NCBI GenBank assembly: GCA_902607435.1
Contig: CACLJX010000005.1
Span: 1 to 64,000, forward strand
Origin: an uncultured Alphaproteobacteria bacterium
GTDB lineage: Bacteria; Pseudomonadota; Alphaproteobacteria; HIMB59; GCA-002718135
Reading direction: 5' to 3'
Length of the DNA: 64,000 nucleotides
The notes beneath the pieces are model-generated. The model worked only from the letters and a program-made list of their open reading frames with translations, made no database searches and was not told where the DNA came from. Positions within the stretch are counted from its first letter, which is position 1; each line of letters opens with the position of its first letter. Shown piece after piece: positions 59,014-64,000 of this stretch. Made by a program: the position numbers and the translations under genes.

Positions 59014-60201
59014 ATGCTGGAAAATCATGATAGTTTAATACCACTAAAATCAAGATCAGCTGTTCTTTTGCTTGAAAATGGAGAAGCATACTGGGGTCAG
59101 GGAATTGGTGCAAAAAATTATGCTATTGGAGAACTTTGTTTTAATACATCCCAAACTGGTTACCAAGAAATATTGACAGATCCATCATATGCCAGTCAAA
59201 TAATTACATTTACTTTTCCACATATTGGTATCGTAGGTACTAATAAATTTGATGTAGAGTCACTAAAAATTCATGCCTGTGGATGTGTACTAAACCAACC
59301 TTTAGGTATTAGTAGTAGTTGGAGAAGCAATGAAGATTTAGATTTTTTTTTTACCAAAAATAATATTGCTTGTATTACAGGTGTAGATACTAGACAATTA
59401 ACTAGGTTGCTAGCTTCTAAAGGCGCAATGAAAGCAGCAATAATTAACTACAATAATAAAATAGAAAATCTTAATGAATTTCAAAACAAAATAAATAAGT
59501 GGAAGGGTTTAAAAAATCTTGATCTTGCTAAGATTGTATCAACAAATTCTCCTTATAAATGGAATGAAAGCGTTTGGAATATAAAAGAAAATAAATACCA
59601 AAAACAAAATAAAGATAAAAGTATTTACAATATTGTTTGCATAGATTTTGGTATAAAAAAAAATATTTTAAGAAATCTTAATAAACATATGTTCAAAACT
59701 GTAGTGTTACCCGCCCAATCTTCTTTGAATACTATTATGTCTTATAAACCACAGGGAATTTTTTTATCAAATGGCCCAGGAGATCCTTTTGCAACGGGTC
59801 ATTATGCAATACCAACCATAAAGAAACTGATAAAAAAACAAATTCCTATTTTTGGAATATGTTTAGGTCATCAAGTTTTAAGTTTAGCTTTAGGGGGAAA
59901 AACTAAAAAAATGTTTCAAGGACATCGAGGAGGGAATCATCCTGTTAAAAACATGAAAACAAAGAGAGTGGAAATAACATGTCAAAACCATGGATTTGAA
60001 GTTGACAGAGAATCTTTACCAAGTGATGTAATTGAAACACACATTTCATTGTTTGATCAAACAAATGAAGGTATAGAGCACAAAAAATACCCTGTGTTTA
60101 GTGTACAGTATCATCCAGAAGCTAGTCCTGGGCCTCACGATAGTCATTATCTTTTTGAAAAATTTTATAAATATGTGGATATCAATGCCAAAAAGATCTG
60201 A
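59014..60201 (+). CDS. carA: carbamoyl-phosphate synthase small subunit
   Basis: CarA hydrolyses glutamine and passes ammonia to CarB for carbamoyl phosphate, the precursor of arginine and pyrimidines. The N-terminal domain has '[17 protein letters not shown]'. The class I amidotransferase domain (about 205-390) has the nucleophile Cys in [16 protein letters not shown] and the His/Glu pair in '[12 protein letters not shown]'. Length 395 is standard. Its end overlaps carB by 17 nt. Confidence 0.97.
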   Translation: MLENHDSLIPLKSRSAVLLLENGEAYWGQGIGAKNYAIGELCFNTSQTGYQEILTDPSYASQIITFTFPHIGIVGTNKFDVESLKIHACGCVLNQPLGISSSWRSNEDLDFFFTKNNIACITGVDTRQLTRLLASKGAMKAAIINYNNKIENLNEFQNKINKWKGLKNLDLAKIVSTNSPYKWNESVWNIKENKYQKQNKDKSIYNIVCIDFGIKKNILRNLNKHMFKTVVLPAQSSLNTIMSYKPQGIFLSNGPGDPFATGHYAIPTIKKLIKKQIPIFGICLGHQVLSLALGGKTKKMFQGHRGGNHPVKNMKTKRVEITCQNHGFEVDRESLPSDVIETHISLFDQTNEGIEHKKYPVFSVQYHPEASPGPHDSHYLFEKFYKYVDINAKKI

Positions 60202-63200
60202 CTTAGAAAAAATTTTAATAATTGGAGCTGGTCCAATTGTAATAGGTCAAGCATGTGAATTTGACTATTCAGGAGCGCAAGCATGTAAATCTTTAAAAGA
60301 AGAAGGTTATGAAGTGATTTTAATTAATTCTAATCCTGCTACAATCATGACAGACCCTGAAATTGCTGACAAAACTTATATTGAACCTATAACAAAAAAT
60401 TTTGTTGAAGAAATTTTAAAAATTGAAAAACCAGATGCAGTGCTTCCTACAATGGGAGGACAAACTGCCTTAAACGTTTCTATGGAATTATTTAATAATA
60501 AAATTCTAGAAAAGTACAATGTTCAAATGATTGGAGCGAACCCAAAATCAATTGAACTAGCTGAAGATAGACAAAAATTTAAAGAAGCAATGAGCGAAAT
60601 AGGTTTAACTTGTCCTGAAAGTACAACAGTTGAAACATTTGATCAAGCATTGTCCGTTAAGAGTAGTTTGAAACTTCCTTTAGTAATTAGGCCTAGTTTT
60701 ACATTAGGAGGAACAGGAGGAGGAGTTGCTTACAATGATGAACAATTTGATAAAATGAGTAAAAGAGGAATGAAAGCCAGTCCAACACATCAAATATTAA
60801 TAGAAAAATCTGTTGCTGGATGGAAAGAATTTGAAATGGAGGTTGTGAGAGATTCTCAAGATAATTGTATTATTGTATGTTCTATTGAAAATATTGATCC
60901 AATGGGTGTGCATACTGGAGATAGTATTACTATAGCTCCTGCACTAACTTTAACAGATAAAGAATATCAAATTTTAAGAAATGCAAGCATTAATGTTCTA
61001 AGAAAAATCGGTGTGGATACCGGAGGATCCAATGTACAATTTGCAATTAATCCAAAAGATGGAGAAATTAACATAATTGAAATGAATCCCAGAGTGAGTC
61101 GCTCATCGGCACTAGCTTCAAAGGCAACTGGTTTTCCAATTGCAAAAATTGCTGCAAAATTAGCTATTGGTTATACTTTGGATGAATTAAAAAATGATAT
61201 TACGCAGACAACACCTGCTAGTTTTGAGCCTAGTATTGACTATATTGTAACTAAGATACCTAGATTTACATTCGAAAAATTTATTGGAGTTGACTCAAAT
61301 CTGTCTACATCAATGAAATCCGTTGGCGAAACAATGAGCATAGGTAGAAGTTTTACAGAATCATTACAAAAAGGATTTGCATCATTAGAATATGATCTTG
61401 ATGGTTTAGACTCTCCTAAAAACATTTTTAATGATAAAAAAAGTATTTTAAATGAATTAAAAAAACAATCTTCTCAACGTTTATTGGTAATAGGTGAATC
61501 ACTTAGAATAGGTATTGAGAAAGAAAAAATTAGTTCAATTACTAATTATGATCCTTGGTTTATAGATCAAATTTTTTCTATTATACAAATTGAAAAAATT
61601 ATTACTGAAAATAAATTAGATAAAAAACTATTGTTATTTGCAAAAAGTAAAGGATTCTCTGATAAAAAAATTGCTCGTTTAACTAAGAAAAAAGAAACTA
61701 AAATTAGAAAATTAAGACATCAATGGAATATCAAACCAGTATTTCGCTTAGTTGATACATGTGCTGGAGAATTTAATTCTAAAACTCCATATCTTTATTC
61801 AACCTACGATTGGACGTTTGATAATAAAAAATATTGTGAGGCTAAACCAACTAATAACAAGAAAATAATCATTTTAGGTGGTGGCCCTAATAGAATAGGA
61901 CAAGGAATAGAATTTGATTATTGCTGTGTACATGCTGTTTATGGATTAAAAGAGCTCGGAATAGAAACAATTATGGTTAATTGCAACCCAGAAACTGTAT
62001 CTACAGATTATGATACCTCTGATAGATTATATTTTGAACCCCTCACTGCAGAAAGTGTAATTGAAATACATAGTAAAGAAGCTGAAAGAGGAAAGGTTTT
62101 AGGTGTTTTTGTTCAGTTTGGAGGACAAACACCATTAAAAATAGCTAAAGAACTTGAAAAAGAAAAAATTAAAATTCTAGGAACTTCAACTCATTCTATA
62201 GATCTAGCAGAAGACAGAGATTTATTCAGCAATATTTTAAATAAATTAAATATCAAACAACCATCAAATGGTATTAGCAGTGATATTAATGAAACTCTTG
62301 CTATAGCAAAAAAAATTGGTTATCCAGTTCTAGTAAGACCTTCTTATGTTCTTGGTGGAAGAGCTATGGAAATTGCATATGACAGCCATTACTTAAAATT
62401 ATTTGCTAAAGCTGCCATGCAAGCTTCAAGTAATAATTCTATATTAATTGATCAATATTTAGAGAATGCTAAAGAAATAGATGTTGATTTAATTCGTGAT
62501 TCAAAAGGTCAAATATTTGTTGCTGGCATCATGGAACATATTGAAGAAGCTGGTATCCATTCGGGTGATAGTGCTTGTTCATTACCACCATTTTCTATTA
62601 GCAAAAAAATAACGGAAAAAATTGTGAATTGGGTTTCTAAAATAGCTAATGAATTAAATGTAATTGGTCTGATGAATACCCAATTAGCTTTAAAAAATAA
62701 TCAACTTTATGTTCTTGAAGTTAATCCAAGAGCTAGCAGAACTGTCCCGTTTGTTGCAAAATCAATTGGAATACCAATAGGTAAGATCGCTGCCAAGATT
62801 ATGACAGGAAAATCATTACGTGAATTTCCTATTTTTTCTAGTCAAACAATACCAAAAACTTATAATGTTAAAGAATCTGTATTTCCTTTTAATAAATTTG
62901 ATGGTGTTGATTTAATTCTTGGCCCTGAAATGAAATCTACTGGAGAAGTAATGGGAATTGATAAAAGTTTTTTAACAGCTTTTATTAAAAGTCAAATAGC
63001 TTCTGGTACCCACTTACCAAATAAAGGGATTGTTTTTTTATCTGTTGATGATGATAACAAAAATAAATTACTTTCAATTGCTAAAAAATTAGAATTATTA
63101 AATTTCGAGTTAATTGCTACAAAAGGGACTAGTTTTTTTTTAAAAAAAAATAATATTAAAGTAAAAATAATTAATAAAGTTAAAGAAGGAAGTCCTCATA

Positions 63201-63415
63201 TAGTTGATTCACTATTAGATGGGAAAATAGATTTGGTTATTAATACTACAAAAACTCAATCTTCTATCAGGGATAGTTATAGTATTAGAAGAACATCTTT
63301 TATGAACAATATTCCTTACTATACTACAATAGCTGGTGCAAAAGTTGCTGTTGATGCTATAGAAGTCTTGAAAAAAGAAGTTCTTACTGTTAGAAGTTTA
63401 CAATCTATATATTAA
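60185..63415 (+). CDS. carB: carbamoyl-phosphate synthase large subunit
   Basis: CarB, 1076 residues, joins bicarbonate, ammonia and two ATP. Two ATP-grasp halves are visible. The first starts [22 protein letters not shown] and contains '[15 protein letters not shown]'; the second starts '[19 protein letters not shown]' with '[13 protein letters not shown]'. A C-terminal MGS-type allosteric domain follows (from about 930). I use the ATG at 60185 (MPKRSDLEK), the family's usual start, rather than the frame's earlier openings inside carA. Confidence 0.97.
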   Translation: MPKRSDLEKILIIGAGPIVIGQACEFDYSGAQACKSLKEEGYEVILINSNPATIMTDPEIADKTYIEPITKNFVEEILKIEKPDAVLPTMGGQTALNVSMELFNNKILEKYNVQMIGANPKSIELAEDRQKFKEAMSEIGLTCPESTTVETFDQALSVKSSLKLPLVIRPSFTLGGTGGGVAYNDEQFDKMSKRGMKASPTHQILIEKSVAGWKEFEMEVVRDSQDNCIIVCSIENIDPMGVHTGDSITIAPALTLTDKEYQILRNASINVLRKIGVDTGGSNVQFAINPKDGEINIIEMNPRVSRSSALASKATGFPIAKIAAKLAIGYTLDELKNDITQTTPASFEPSIDYIVTKIPRFTFEKFIGVDSNLSTSMKSVGETMSIGRSFTESLQKGFASLEYDLDGLDSPKNIFNDKKSILNELKKQSSQRLLVIGESLRIGIEKEKISSITNYDPWFIDQIFSIIQIEKIITENKLDKKLLLFAKSKGFSDKKIARLTKKKETKIRKLRHQWNIKPVFRLVDTCAGEFNSKTPYLYSTYDWTFDNKKYCEAKPTNNKKIIILGGGPNRIGQGIEFDYCCVHAVYGLKELGIETIMVNCNPETVSTDYDTSDRLYFEPLTAESVIEIHSKEAERGKVLGVFVQFGGQTPLKIAKELEKEKIKILGTSTHSIDLAEDRDLFSNILNKLNIKQPSNGISSDINETLAIAKKIGYPVLVRPSYVLGGRAMEIAYDSHYLKLFAKAAMQASSNNSILIDQYLENAKEIDVDLIRDSKGQIFVAGIMEHIEEAGIHSGDSACSLPPFSISKKITEKIVNWVSKIANELNVIGLMNTQLALKNNQLYVLEVNPRASRTVPFVAKSIGIPIGKIAAKIMTGKSLREFPIFSSQTIPKTYNVKESVFPFNKFDGVDLILGPEMKSTGEVMGIDKSFLTAFIKSQIASGTHLPNKGIVFLSVDDDNKNKLLSIAKKLELLNFELIATKGTSFFLKKNNIKVKIINKVKEGSPHIVDSLLDGKIDLVINTTKTQSSIRDSYSIRRTSFMNNIPYYTTIAGAKVAVDAIEVLKKEVLTVRSLQSIY

Positions 63416-63453
63416 TGTATTGACTTTAGAATAAATTAATACAAATTTACCAT

Positions 63454-63927
63454 ATGAACAAAATACCAATGACAGCTGCAGGCTATGAAAAATTACAAAA
63501 TGAACTGAAACTTCTTGTAAATAAAGAAAGACCTGAAATTATTGCAGCAATAGCTGAAGCTAGAACTCATGGTGATTTATCAGAAAATGCCGAGTATCAA
63601 TATGCAAAAGATCAGCAAAGCTTAAATGAAGGAAAAATTGCTGAATTAGAAAATACAATTGCTCATGCTGAAATAATTGATGTCTCAAAATTAAGTGGAA
63701 AGGAAATTAAATTTGGAGCTATAGTAAAAATCCAAGATGAAGAATCAGGAGAACAATCAACTTATCAAATTGTAGGTGAATATGAATCCGATATTGAAAA
63801 CAAACAAATATCTATTAACAGCCCCTTGGCACGTAGTTTAATTGGTAAAATTAAAAATGACATTGTTGAAGTAAATAGCCCCAAAGGAATAAAGAATTAT
63901 AAAGTTATTTCTATCAAATTTGAGTAA
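63454..63927 (+). CDS. greA: transcription elongation factor GreA
   Basis: GreA rescues backtracked RNA polymerase by stimulating transcript cleavage. The 157-residue protein has the N-terminal coiled coil (about 10-75) with the tip motif 'ARTHGDLSENAEYQYAKDQQ', which carries the acidic residues that reach the active site, and the C-terminal FKBP-like domain with 'NSPLARSLIGKIKNDIVEV'. It follows carB by 38 nt, a common alphaproteobacterial arrangement. Confidence 0.96.
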   Translation: MNKIPMTAAGYEKLQNELKLLVNKERPEIIAAIAEARTHGDLSENAEYQYAKDQQSLNEGKIAELENTIAHAEIIDVSKLSGKEIKFGAIVKIQDEESGEQSTYQIVGEYESDIENKQISINSPLARSLIGKIKNDIVEVNSPKGIKNYKVISIKFE

Positions 63928-63935
63928 AAATTATT

Positions 63936-64000
63936 TTGAATCTTAGTGATAAAAATATCTGGACAGTAACTGATGGATCTGAAGGAATGATCAGTCAAGT
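63936..64000 (+). CDS. ELM1-family (mitochondrial fission ELM1-like) protein, 5' end only
   Basis: The last 65 bases open a frame, running past the window, that begins at a TTG and reads 'NIWTVTDGSEGMISQV'. This resembles the N-terminus of the ELM1-like family (formerly DUF1022) of alphaproteobacteria and plants, whose start is typically 'WVLTDGKAGMENQ'. The biochemical role of bacterial members is unclear. No ribosome binding site is visible before the TTG. Only 22 codons are present, so the call is tentative. Confidence 0.5.
   Translation, partial: MNLSDKNIWTVTDGSEGMISQ

Overview
The window is very AT-rich and reads as the chromosome of a streamlined, probably marine alphaproteobacterium. 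The class is supported by a circularly permuted two-piece tmRNA gene, an alpha-type SspB adaptor, the neighbourhood gatB/yqeY-dnaG-rpoD | carA-carB-greA, and a diaminopimelate-type division and cell-wall cluster ending in lpxC. It could be a SAR11-, HIMB59- or AEGEAN-169-like lineage; I cannot assign it more closely from sequence alone.

Layout. 1-3.6 kb: a headless acetolactate synthase remnant, mrp, hflK, and folA-thyA. hflK and thyA collide and both look cut at the 3' end. 3.7-3.96 kb: the permuted ssrA gene. 3.96-8.9 kb: an accessory zone of small, mostly unrecognised genes. The last 14 bases or so of ssrA recur at 5102, 5920 and 7331, cutting this zone into cassettes of 0.8-1.4 kb, with helically phased short repeats beside the copies. 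This is the most unusual thing in the window. 9.0-15.8 kb: mixed housekeeping genes (MFS transporter, two GNATs, a methyltransferase, an HDAC-family deacetylase, sspB, gpmA, fumC). 15.8-34.6 kb: an unbroken minus-strand dcw cluster from mraZ to lpxC, preceded by a four-box MraZ operator and the RNase P RNA gene. 35-43 kb: amidase, bamD, ligA, uvrD/pcrA, mlaA, an mlaC-like gene and a UPF0173 hydrolase. 43-47.3 kb: a glucose/mannose-type ABC importer operon with LacI-like operators and an intercistronic terminator. 47.4-53.2 kb: a fructosamine-kinase relative and a sugar-modification block. 53.3 kb: a tRNA with anticodon CAU. 53.6-64 kb: an MBL-fold hydrolase, rpoD, dnaG, gatB/yqeY, carAB, greA and the start of an ELM1-family gene.

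How the parts connect. The dcw genes supply the whole route from UDP-MurNAc assembly (MurB-G, MraY, Ddl) to septal synthesis (FtsW, FtsI) and the divisome (FtsL, Q, A, Z), with MraZ as likely autoregulator. tmRNA and SspB are two parts of one quality-control route: the tag is added by tmRNA and delivered to ClpXP by SspB. The ABC operon and the 48.5-53.2 kb enzymes are the environment-facing part. The latter look sufficient for a CDP-linked, C-methylated 6-deoxyhexose.

Two places near the left end (about 125 and 2325) join gene fragments in ways that would damage essential genes. They are either real rearrangements or assembly/amplification chimeras and should be settled before the first 2.4 kb is used.
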